Below are positions 17,801 to 25,035 of a stretch of DNA of 64,000 nt, one piece after another. The DNA is from Thalassobaculum fulvum. Its GTDB lineage: Bacteria > Pseudomonadota > Alphaproteobacteria > Thalassobaculales > Thalassobaculaceae. The notes under the pieces are model-generated. The model was not told where the DNA came from. It searched no databases and was given only the letters and a program-made list of their open reading frames with translations. Each line of letters starts with the position of its first letter. Within the stretch, counting starts at the first letter, position 1. The position numbers and the translations under genes were made by a program. The stretch is taken from assembly GCF_014652915.1 (NCBI RefSeq), contig NZ_BMZS01000004.1:434001-498000 (forward strand), read 5' to 3'.

Positions 17801-18438
17801 CTGACATCGTCCGCGTCCACCACCAGGACGATCTTGTGCATCCGCCGGTACAGGGCCTCCAGCAGGGTCTGGTACTCGCTGAAGTTGGAGCGGTCGCCGA
17901 GGACGACGATGATGCTGTAGGCCGGGCGCCGGATCGATTCGTCCAGTTCCCCGGGGGTCAGGCGCGATCGGACCGACGCAAGGCGGGACCGGATGTGCGC
18001 GTCGTACGGCGCCGCCTTCTGCCCGGCCTTCAGGATGCCGAGCGCCTCCCTGTCCTGCCCCATCAGGCAGAGCAGACGCCCCAGGTGACCGAGATGGAAG
18101 GCGTTCGTGGGAGCCCGATCGACCGCCTTGCGATGGGTCGCGATCGCCTCCTTGTAGCGATGCAGCCGTTCGTAGGAGACCGCCAGGTAGCGCAGGCCGC
18201 CGACCTTGTCCTGGTCGGCCGCGAGCTCCTCAAGAACCTCGATGGCCTTCTCGTCCTCGCCACGGAAATGGTAGGCGGTGCCGAGCGCGAGCAGCGCATC
18301 GTGCGCCTCGTTGCGGATCATGCCGGTGTAGTTCGGCGCCGTGCCCCGCATCTTCCGATAGATGTCGACCTGGACCTCGAGAAACCTGAGGCCGGCAGCG
18401 TCCGGCAGATCCTTCGGTCGAGCGAGCTTGTAGCGCAT
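14890..18438 (-). CDS. Multidomain protein with TPR region and C-terminal GT2 glycosyltransferase
   Basis: At 1182 residues this is the longest gene in the window. Residues about 25-160 look like TPRs (paired helices with VDRAPTNAFHLGHLGRL-like phasing). The middle (about 170-850) has Rossmann-like segments such as YSIIVVLGDRSNF and KIVLVVDADDV, but no family is recognised. From about residue 865 a GT2 domain starts with SVTIGLVVYNGAEAL. It contains VIVVDNGSTDATLNIA and an acidic DHDVYDE in the DxD position. The ATG has GGAAGGGG six bases upstream. It lies 22 bases after the epimerase gene in the same operon. The centre may be a second, GT-B-type transferase. Confidence 0.75.
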   Translation of the reverse strand: MRYKLARPKDLPDAAGLRFLEVQVDIYRKMRGTAPNYTGMIRNEAHDALLALGTAYHFRGEDEKAIEVLEELAADQDKVGGLRYLAVSYERLHRYKEAIATHRKAVDRAPTNAFHLGHLGRLLCLMGQDREALGILKAGQKAAPYDAHIRSRLASVRSRLTPGELDESIRRPAYSIIVVLGDRSNFSEYQTLLEALYRRMHKIVLVVDADDVSKLGNPRGDGRLDLKAWVRRHPGVDITDHATIHRRRLARLSRLLDKPYATTEGRPWIAPVSKELRGWTLKMAADLMLVCLDRTDPMFAEAYVQAADDAGYLICGLSVSDRPTAVERRLDRTIPRIRCVANGAERVEQVVALRENSIVVHGDLTLEPAFRPVPDKTDFRVFDQIFPTLAGTGFVLYMADPACAPLDELRRAGTLAARLRQSNRMALRRLAVVYRSAMPARLPFQYAMPDNLVLWPRPDASQDSNTAVMLRVGIQRATAVVSHTVGELGPAVMGDRPAIVLETDGSPARVDGPYASGTYRCDTLGEAVRLLGDIVDGCDPAAAARSVFVSASDLAGRSRFSTLGDLLGHGVELVAGGETVERVSKLLLSEFHDALGASSGSAGDGQGGGDVDANWFEAADRALAAAGSALTVAPELRAGSAPLRDSLRPALDAAAALVRGLERSGLTGQLTGESSNPLLAQLLGGIDFPEGQVQSALLLKAVFPDLTIYLVDVEERFEEAERAVREVFPDARIANAVESSPGKLIRSLDFVYTLDKRLSDIKAYVPSVAIAQSALSLVPEERALILATRLAEWSVPFLALSIDAEHPRAARYPQLSAALRRSFRLTDLGESGDERYLTSVAVSRSAVMKALSGRPDVKAWPQVLGNPSVTIGLVVYNGAEALKEALESVLAQTYWDYEVIVVDNGSTDATLNIARSYADRDPRISIYPRPKNVGAVGNFRFALSLSRGRYFCWASDHDVYDEVWLERMVRALEGRPNAVLAYPYFGMIDDRGARVGDHLVRFDTSGRTMAQRMRLVTDRMRGSGSKVYGLYRRAALDQVRVRTTVWWDRLFLLELAAVGEFVQVNEVLWWRRYKGILRDKVSAPDVGKFGLIPDGLSTKDTVVRQLKISFEDGRPPFLMRMATLANAVLLVWDTAISPPGRRGVDLRMLPLALRSAYRAMVRTKSFIPAEFQALREHVLGRH

Positions 18439-18460
18439 TGGAAGCCCCTTCCGTGCCGGC

Positions 18461-19504
18461 CTAGGCCGGAGCCCGGACGCGGATCTCTTCGTCCACGAAC
18501 CGTTCCGCCATCAGGTGCTGCAACTGCTTGAGGCGAACGAAGAAGCGCGACTGGAAGTCGTGCTCCCGCAGATGGCCGGCCCGCAGCCACTCGATGATCT
18601 CGTCGCAGCCGCGGTCGAGCGTCCACTCCGCCTGGAATCCGGGCAGCGCGCTGGCCGCCTTGGCGAAGGACACCCGGTAGGAGCGCGGATCGGCACCGGC
18701 CTCGCCGGTGATCTCGAGGCGCACCGACGGCAGCTTGCCGACGACGGTCTCGGCGATCTCCCGGATCCGGAAGTTGTTGTCGTCCCGGCCGACGTTGAAC
18801 GCCTGGCCCGCCACCGTCGCCGCCGGCGCCGTCACCGCCGCGACGCAGGCCCGCGCCATGTCGGCGATGTGGACGATCGGCCGCCACGGCGTGCCGTCGG
18901 ACAGCACGCGGATCACCCCGGTCGTGAAGCCCCAGCCGATCAGGTTCTGGACCACCAGATCGAACCGCATCCTGGGGCTCACGCCGAACGCCGTGGCGTT
19001 GCGCATGAACACCGGCTCGAAGTCCCGGTCGGCCAGCGCCGCCAGCCCGGCCTCGGTATCGACCTTCGAGCGGGCGTAGGCCGACAGCGGGTCCATCGTC
19101 GCCTGTTCGTCGGCCGGGGCTCCCTTGTCCCCGACGCCGCCGTAGATCGAGCACGAGGACGCGAAGACGAACCGGCGAATGCCTGCGGATTTCGCCAGGC
19201 CCGCCAGCCGGAGCGACGCCTCGGTGTTGATCGCGTGCGTCAACGCCGGGTCGATGTGGCCGAGGGGGTCGTTGGACAGCGCCGCGAGATGCACGATCGC
19301 CTCGACATCCTCCAGGTCGGCCGCCGAGACGTCGCGGACGTCCCGCACCCGTTCGCGGTCCGGCGGCGTGAAGCCGTCCAGTTCCTCGACGCATTCCCTG
19401 AAATAGCCGACATCCAGGCCGGTGACGTGATGTCCGGCCTCCTTGAACGCCCGGATCATCCACGGACCGACATATCCAAGATGGCCGGTAATCAGGACTC
19501 GCAT
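18461..19504 (-). CDS. Extended SDR NAD(P)-dependent nucleotide-sugar epimerase/dehydratase
   Basis: The 347-residue protein is an extended short-chain dehydrogenase with nucleotide loop TGHLGYVG at residues 6-13, VHLAALS, the SSCSIYG serine region and the catalytic YARSK. The specific reaction (4,6-dehydration, epimerisation or 4-ketoreduction) cannot be fixed by eye. It does not have the usual opening of CDP-glucose 4,6-dehydratases, although such an enzyme would complete the CDP-sugar cassette at 34.1-37.6 kb. The ATG has GGAGAG about nine bases upstream. It lies 48 bases after the 1010-residue glycosyltransferase gene. Confidence 0.82.
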   Translation of the reverse strand: MRVLITGHLGYVGPWMIRAFKEAGHHVTGLDVGYFRECVEELDGFTPPDRERVRDVRDVSAADLEDVEAIVHLAALSNDPLGHIDPALTHAINTEASLRLAGLAKSAGIRRFVFASSCSIYGGVGDKGAPADEQATMDPLSAYARSKVDTEAGLAALADRDFEPVFMRNATAFGVSPRMRFDLVVQNLIGWGFTTGVIRVLSDGTPWRPIVHIADMARACVAAVTAPAATVAGQAFNVGRDDNNFRIREIAETVVGKLPSVRLEITGEAGADPRSYRVSFAKAASALPGFQAEWTLDRGCDEIIEWLRAGHLREHDFQSRFFVRLKQLQHLMAERFVDEEIRVRAPA

Positions 19505-19552
19505 GCTGGGGTCTCTCCGCGGTTCCGTCCGCGCGCGCTCGGCGCACGAAGC

Positions 19553-22500
19553 TCAATTCAGGCCGAGGATGGTATCCATCGCCGCGTAGGCCTTCAGCCG
19601 CAGCGCCTCGTTCGGGTCGCCCTCGGGGAACGGTTCGAGACTCCGCTCCAGCGCCGCCTTGAACGACGCCGGTGACGACAGGTCGACCGGCAGGCAGTAC
19701 GGATGGACCTCCACCGGGTGCCGGTCCAGAAGCGACTGCGGCATCAGCGTGTAGCAACCCGCCGATATCGCATCCAGGATCTTGGTCTTGAAACCGTACC
19801 CGAAGGTCGACAGCAGGGCCATCGACGTCGCCTCGCTCATCAACGCGATCGGGTTCTCCACCCGTCCGACGAAACGGCACCGGGTCGACCGCGTGGCATA
19901 GCGCTCGTCCAGATCGCCGGTCACCGGGAAATCCCAGTCGCCCGGATCGTCCAGCCCTTCGACCAGCCTGACGAAGTTGCGCAGCGCGTCGTAGATGACC
20001 GGTCCGGGGCTGGCCGAGGTCAGACACACGCAGGAATGCGCCTTCGAGGCCGAGAGCGGCCCGTCGTAGACCAGGTCCCGGGGCATGAAGTACGGGACGG
20101 TCGACACCTTCTGCCTCGGACCGAGCTTCGGCCAGTAGCGCTCGGTCTCCCACTGCGAAATGCTGAGGATGTGGTCGGCCAGCTTGATCGCGCCGACGTC
20201 GTATCGCCAGTGGTTGATGACGTTGCGTCCGCGCGTGTAGGCCTCGCGCGGATCCAGCCACGCCAGGCGGCTGCCCTTTTCCATCAGCAGCGCGGCCGTA
20301 TGGGTGTCGATCCGGTGCGGGACCTCCGCGTTGTGCGACCGCACCAGGATCTTCGCGTTCGGGAACCGCTCCCGGAGGTAGCGCATCAGCGGGTGATGGA
20401 GCATCGCCTCCAGGATGATCACGTGCGGATCCGCGTGGCGCTCCGAGTCGAGGCGCTCGATCAGGTCGCCGAACCGCCAGTCGTAGACCGCCTCGGTGAC
20501 GACCCTGAAGCCGCGATCCCGCAGGTACTGCTGCCGGGCGGCCTGATCCTTGTTGCTGCCGTGGTACTTCAGGTCCGACTGCAGGAACTGGTGGCGCGTC
20601 AGGTGCAGCGCCAGCGGCGCCACGGCCCGCAGGACGCTCGGCATGCCGGGAACCGAGAGCCGAAGCGCCGGCTTCGCCGCCAGGGCCGGCCCGACGGCCG
20701 CCTCCAGCTCGTTCACGGCCCACGCGGTCGCCTCGGCGGCGGCGTTGATCGAGCTGACCACGAGATCGGTGTCCTGCAGGGCATCGTTGGCCGCCGTCGG
20801 CGCGCCGGCGCCGGTGGACGAGCGCAGGAGATTGATGCCGGACGACAGGACGGTCGCGGCCCGAAGCTCCAGCCCCGGCCAGTTGGGCTGGACCTTGACG
20901 GAGTTGCCGTCCGACCGGCGCGCGGTCACGCTCACCCGTCCGGAGATACGGGTCGGCGGCAACGAGAGCGCCAGACGCTCGGAGCGTCCGCGCGCGATCC
21001 GCTCGCGGGTCTCCGGCTGTCCGACCAGGGACGCCACGATCTCGACCGACGGCTCCGGGAACGCCGTCGGCACGGCGATCTCCAGCACCAGCGAGCGCGC
21101 CGCCGCGCTCGGCGGCAGGGCGAACCAGAACGACCCGTGGATCCGGTTGCCCTCGCGCACTCCGAGCAGCACCTCCCGGGGCGGTCCCGGCGCTCGCCCG
21201 GTTCCCTCGATCCGATCGAAGTACGCCTGCAGCGGGCTGTCGATGTCCCCGGACGAAAGGCCCGCAAAGGTCTTGTCGACGAACGCGGCCGTCCGTTCGG
21301 CTGCGGTCGCCGGGTCGTCGAACGCGGCGCGGCACGCCAGACCGACGGACTCGATCCTGTGGACGTCGAAGCCGAACTCGAACTCGCCCGCCCCGCGCAG
21401 GCCCTTGGTCCGCTGCGAGCACACCAGCGGGCGTCGGAACGCGACGGCGTCCTCGAGCAGACCGGGGGCGATGCTGCTCCGCCCGGTCTCGAGCAGGGCA
21501 GTGCAGTTGTCGACCAGCCAGCGCCAGACCGCGGGCGCCGGATCCTCCACCAGGATCAGGTTGTCGGCCCCGCCCGCCGCGGCGGCCCGCGACCGCAGGT
21601 CGGCGACGGCGCCGGGCGCCACGACGGCGATCAGGCAGGGTTCGCCCGGCATGGTCGCGAGCTCCGCCGCCGCAGCCAGGGCGACCTCGCCGGTCGTATC
21701 GGTACCGGTCATGTCGGTGACCATGAACCGCCGACCCGCGATCGAGCGGAGCGCCATCGGCAGCTGCTGTTCGCCGGCGATCCGCGTCGACGGCGGAAGA
21801 TGCAGCAGCTGGATCCTGTCCCGCTCCGCGTACCAGTTGTTGATGAGGTTCGCCCGGTCCGACAGGGTCAGGCACAGGACGACCTCGCTGATGCCGAGGG
21901 CGCGCTCCAGTTCGGCGGTGCGCTGGCTGTTCTCGCCGGCGCCCAGGGGCGGGACCGCCGGCAGGATCGTCACCGTCCGGTATGCCGGGCCGTAGAAGTC
22001 GGACGGGCCGAGCGGCGCCACGAACGCCTCGATCGGCAGCCCCTTCCAACGCTCCATCACGTCTCCGACGATCCGGTCGAGGCAGATCCGGGAGACGTTC
22101 ACGCTGTCCAGCCGTGACAGCGCATCATGGTTCGTCTCGCTGGTCAGCAGCCAGAAGTCCCAGGTGCCGAGACTGCCGAAGAGCGAGACCAGCCCCGCCA
22201 GGATGCGCTCCTGAAGGGCGCTGGAGCCGTGGTAGCGGGTCAGGTCGACGAGAGCCCCGCGGGTCGCCGGGCGGAACCGCCGTCCCTCGGTCCGCCCGTG
22301 CTTGAGATAGTGCTCGAAGCCGCAGTTGAAGACGTTCTCGTCGATCGCCTTGGCAATGTCCGGATAGACGGTGCGGTAGTAGTCCTCCTGGAACTCCGGG
22401 TTCGGGCTCTTGCCTTCCCGGCAGCCGGCCATGAGGTAGTGGTGGAGCGGATCCAGGAACCAGCCGCGTTCTATCAGCGCCGGGACGTCGCCGTGCTCCT

Positions 22501-22585
22501 CGACGTACCATCCGGCATCGAAGCGGACCTCGCTCGCCGCCTCCGTCACGCCGTCCGAGATCGCCCGGGCATGCCAATTCATCAT
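19553..22585 (-). CDS. Large GT4-like glycosyltransferase with N-terminal FD-Y-x-PD repeats
   Basis: The 1010-residue protein starts with two copies of a roughly 40-residue module, FDAGWYVEEHGDVPAL...HYLMAGCREGKSPNP and YYRTVYPDIAKAI...HYLKHGRTEGRRF. This module precedes transferase domains in many surface-glycan enzymes. The C-terminal third has GT-B features (ILVRSHNAEVPHRID, ILSISQWETERYW, STVPYFMPRDLV, GYGFKTKILDAISAGC) resembling GT4 enzymes. The middle may hold another catalytic or binding unit. The ATG overlaps the stop of the upstream gene (ATGATGA), indicating translational coupling. No clear Shine-Dalgarno sequence is visible. Confidence 0.75.
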   Translation of the reverse strand: MMNWHARAISDGVTEAASEVRFDAGWYVEEHGDVPALIERGWFLDPLHHYLMAGCREGKSPNPEFQEDYYRTVYPDIAKAIDENVFNCGFEHYLKHGRTEGRRFRPATRGALVDLTRYHGSSALQERILAGLVSLFGSLGTWDFWLLTSETNHDALSRLDSVNVSRICLDRIVGDVMERWKGLPIEAFVAPLGPSDFYGPAYRTVTILPAVPPLGAGENSQRTAELERALGISEVVLCLTLSDRANLINNWYAERDRIQLLHLPPSTRIAGEQQLPMALRSIAGRRFMVTDMTGTDTTGEVALAAAAELATMPGEPCLIAVVAPGAVADLRSRAAAAGGADNLILVEDPAPAVWRWLVDNCTALLETGRSSIAPGLLEDAVAFRRPLVCSQRTKGLRGAGEFEFGFDVHRIESVGLACRAAFDDPATAAERTAAFVDKTFAGLSSGDIDSPLQAYFDRIEGTGRAPGPPREVLLGVREGNRIHGSFWFALPPSAAARSLVLEIAVPTAFPEPSVEIVASLVGQPETRERIARGRSERLALSLPPTRISGRVSVTARRSDGNSVKVQPNWPGLELRAATVLSSGINLLRSSTGAGAPTAANDALQDTDLVVSSINAAAEATAWAVNELEAAVGPALAAKPALRLSVPGMPSVLRAVAPLALHLTRHQFLQSDLKYHGSNKDQAARQQYLRDRGFRVVTEAVYDWRFGDLIERLDSERHADPHVIILEAMLHHPLMRYLRERFPNAKILVRSHNAEVPHRIDTHTAALLMEKGSRLAWLDPREAYTRGRNVINHWRYDVGAIKLADHILSISQWETERYWPKLGPRQKVSTVPYFMPRDLVYDGPLSASKAHSCVCLTSASPGPVIYDALRNFVRLVEGLDDPGDWDFPVTGDLDERYATRSTRCRFVGRVENPIALMSEATSMALLSTFGYGFKTKILDAISAGCYTLMPQSLLDRHPVEVHPYCLPVDLSSPASFKAALERSLEPFPEGDPNEALRLKAYAAMDTILGLN

Positions 22586-25035
22586 CGCCGAACCACCATG
22601 TGGCCGAGTTGTGCGAACGCGCCGACCGGCTCGGGATCCCCGCCGGCCTCCTTCAGTCCGGCCAGCCAGGCCGGCCAGTCCACCAAGTGCTCGTACTCGG
22701 CGGTCTCCAGATCGAACGTGTCCGCCAGCCGCTTCGCGGCGGTTCGCCGGTTCAGCACGGCGCACAGCCGGTCGCACCCGCTGGCCCCGAGCCGCTCCAG
22801 CACCCTGATCGGTTCGGCCAGATCGCGCGTTCCGACCACCGCGTCGAGCATCGCCACGTCGATCGGCGCCGCATCGAGGCCGTCGGCCAGGTAGAACGGC
22901 ACCAGCAGCACGTCGAGCTCGGCAAGCCGGGGCAGGATCGACTTGAGCGACGACCGCGTCGCCGACGCCAGCTTCAGGCGCGGCGCCACGGACCGCAGGT
23001 AGGTCGCGGTACGAAGCAGTCCCTCGGGCTCGTCGAGAACGACGACCGTCGCGTTCGGAAAGCGCGACGCGAACGCCAGCGCGGTCCCTCCCCAACCGGC
23101 GCCGACGATCGCCAGGGTCCGCTTCTTGTCCTTCAGGAAGTCGCCCAGGAACCCGGCCCGAAGAAGCGTCAGCAGGGAGTAGCGGATCATCGCCCCGGAC
23201 AGGTTCAGCAGGCCGGTATCGGCGGCATAGCCGTACTGGCCGAGGCCGGCCGGCTCGCCGACCCACAGCTCCCGCTCGTCCAGGTCCGCCAGCGTCGCAT
23301 GCAGCCTGCGGATCGCGCTCTCGTGTCCCGGATCGCCGTCGGCGTAGTCCTCCGGGCGATCCCCCAGGGCGCCGCCGAGCACCGCCCGCAGCCGCGTTAC
23401 CGTCAGAGCGCCGGCATCCATCCACGGCGACACCGCCGCAGGTGCGCTCCCGGCCTCGTCGAACATGACGCAGGCGACGTCGCGCGCATCCAGGTAATTG
23501 CGGAACGCCTCGTCGGCCCGCGCCTCCCAGATCCGGTCCGCCACCCATTGGGCGGACCCGCCGGCCGACGCGGGCAGCTCGCGCGCCGCCACCTTAGGCT
23601 TCACCATCCCGAAGATCCTTTCGGCCATGACATCCCCGGCGCTTCGATCGGTACCGCGCGGTCGCGCAAACCAGGCCTTGAAGCCACGGCGGCGATGGCG
23701 GGTCGCATCGATCCCGTCCAGGAGCTCGGTCAGGTTGCGCTCGATGTCGCGCCAGTCCTGGCAAACCGCCATGACGTCGCGATCGGCGAGCACCTTGAAA
23801 TGATTTGCCAGGCGCTGGGTGCGATCGTACTCGCGCAGCAACGGCGTGAGGCACGGGCAGTCGGCCAGCAGCGAGTCCGACATCGCCGTGGTGTTGATCC
23901 CGATGGTCGCCGTCGCATGGGCGAGCATGCTGCGGAACTCGTGGTGCAGGTCGGCCGTCTGCGGCAACGCGCCGCCGCGCGGCCAGATCACCACGCCATC
24001 CAGCTTCAACCGCAGAAACACGTCGAAATTCGCCGGGTGCGGCCGGATGACGATGCTCATCCTTCGCAGGCGGGGATCGTTGGAGGCGCGCAACCGGGCG
24101 TGGATCCGCTCCACCACCCAGGCCTCGTCCTTCGCGATGTTCTTGCTGGACCCGAGATAGATCACATAGGGGTGCTGCTCGGCGATGCCCATGCGCCGGC
24201 ACAGCTGCGCCCGGTCCTCGGGCTCGCCGTCGTCGAACCAGCGCTCCAGGAACGGCGATCCGGCGATGCAGCAGATCTCCTCCGGAAACCCGTGGAACTC
24301 GCGGATATCGTCGAAGTGGATCTCGTTCCACAGGAAGACCACGTCGGGAACCACATGGTGGACACCCTTGGTGCTGAGGTTGTCCCAGGTCATCGTGTGA
24401 AGGGCGACCGGGATCCCCAGACGCTTGGCCGCCTTCACGTACTCGACCTCCTCCGAGAACCGCATGTTCGAAGGAGACACGACGATCACGTCCGGCTTCT
24501 CCTCCCGGAGATGCCGCATCACCTCGGGCGCCGCCGGCGTGATCCGCTCGAACAGGCGCAGCGCCGCGTCGGTCGCCGACCAGGTCAGCAAGCGCTGGAA
24601 GCGCGGGTTCTTCCGCCGGCTGCGGACCCACTCCGGAACGTAGCCGAGCCAACGGTTGACGTAGAACTCCGTGGTCCGCGCGCCGCGGCGCACGTAGTTC
24701 GCGTAGGACCGGATCTCGCGCGCCGGAAAGATCCATTCCCGCCACCGGTCGGCACGCCGGACCGACCAGCCGATCTCGACCTGCGGGTATCGCATCCGAA
24801 AGGCGTTCAGCGCCTCGTCCTGGAACTGGATCGTCTTCTTCGAGGACCAGCCCTCGTCGAACAGGACCTTGACCCGGGCCCCGCGCCGCAGCAACGCGAC
24901 GATGACCGTCTCGTGGTAGATGAAGTGCGCAATCGCCCGGCACACGTACAGCACGCGCGGACGCGACCGCGGGTCCGCCTGAACCGGCACCGCCGCCGGA
25001 CGGGGACTGACGTCAGATATCCGGAGAACGGTCAC
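22582..25035 (-). CDS. Fusion: GT-B surface-carbohydrate transferase + C-terminal sugar methyltransferase-like domain
   Basis: The 817-residue protein has an N-terminal domain (about 25-490) opening with PRVLYVCRAIAHFIYHETV, then KPDVIVVSPSNMRFSEEVEY, YVIYLGSSKN, SIVIRPHPANF and GINTTAMSDSLLADCP. This pattern is typical of CDP-glycerol/capsule-type GT-B transferases. From about residue 500 a second domain contains PAGLGQYGYAADTG and a Gly-rich loop TLAIVGAGWGGTALAF. It resembles putative sugar O-methyltransferases. The start is GTG with AGGAGGG five bases upstream. The gene overlaps the upstream one by 23 bases and the downstream one by 4, so all three are coupled. Confidence 0.75.
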   Translation of the reverse strand: MTVLRISDVSPRPAAVPVQADPRSRPRVLYVCRAIAHFIYHETVIVALLRRGARVKVLFDEGWSSKKTIQFQDEALNAFRMRYPQVEIGWSVRRADRWREWIFPAREIRSYANYVRRGARTTEFYVNRWLGYVPEWVRSRRKNPRFQRLLTWSATDAALRLFERITPAAPEVMRHLREEKPDVIVVSPSNMRFSEEVEYVKAAKRLGIPVALHTMTWDNLSTKGVHHVVPDVVFLWNEIHFDDIREFHGFPEEICCIAGSPFLERWFDDGEPEDRAQLCRRMGIAEQHPYVIYLGSSKNIAKDEAWVVERIHARLRASNDPRLRRMSIVIRPHPANFDVFLRLKLDGVVIWPRGGALPQTADLHHEFRSMLAHATATIGINTTAMSDSLLADCPCLTPLLREYDRTQRLANHFKVLADRDVMAVCQDWRDIERNLTELLDGIDATRHRRRGFKAWFARPRGTDRSAGDVMAERIFGMVKPKVAARELPASAGGSAQWVADRIWEARADEAFRNYLDARDVACVMFDEAGSAPAAVSPWMDAGALTVTRLRAVLGGALGDRPEDYADGDPGHESAIRRLHATLADLDERELWVGEPAGLGQYGYAADTGLLNLSGAMIRYSLLTLLRAGFLGDFLKDKKRTLAIVGAGWGGTALAFASRFPNATVVVLDEPEGLLRTATYLRSVAPRLKLASATRSSLKSILPRLAELDVLLVPFYLADGLDAAPIDVAMLDAVVGTRDLAEPIRVLERLGASGCDRLCAVLNRRTAAKRLADTFDLETAEYEHLVDWPAWLAGLKEAGGDPEPVGAFAQLGHMVVRR

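Noticed and set aside
14494-18531. Plus-strand open frame of 1345 codons
   Set aside because: It lies entirely antisense to the capsule-type and GT2 genes, has no recognisable domain, and is Arg/Pro/Gln/His-rich, as expected from reverse reading of GC-rich genes.
22586-23548. Upstream extension of the 1010-residue transferase frame
   Set aside because: It overlaps the upstream gene out of frame and is low-complexity. The ATGATGA overlap marks the true start.
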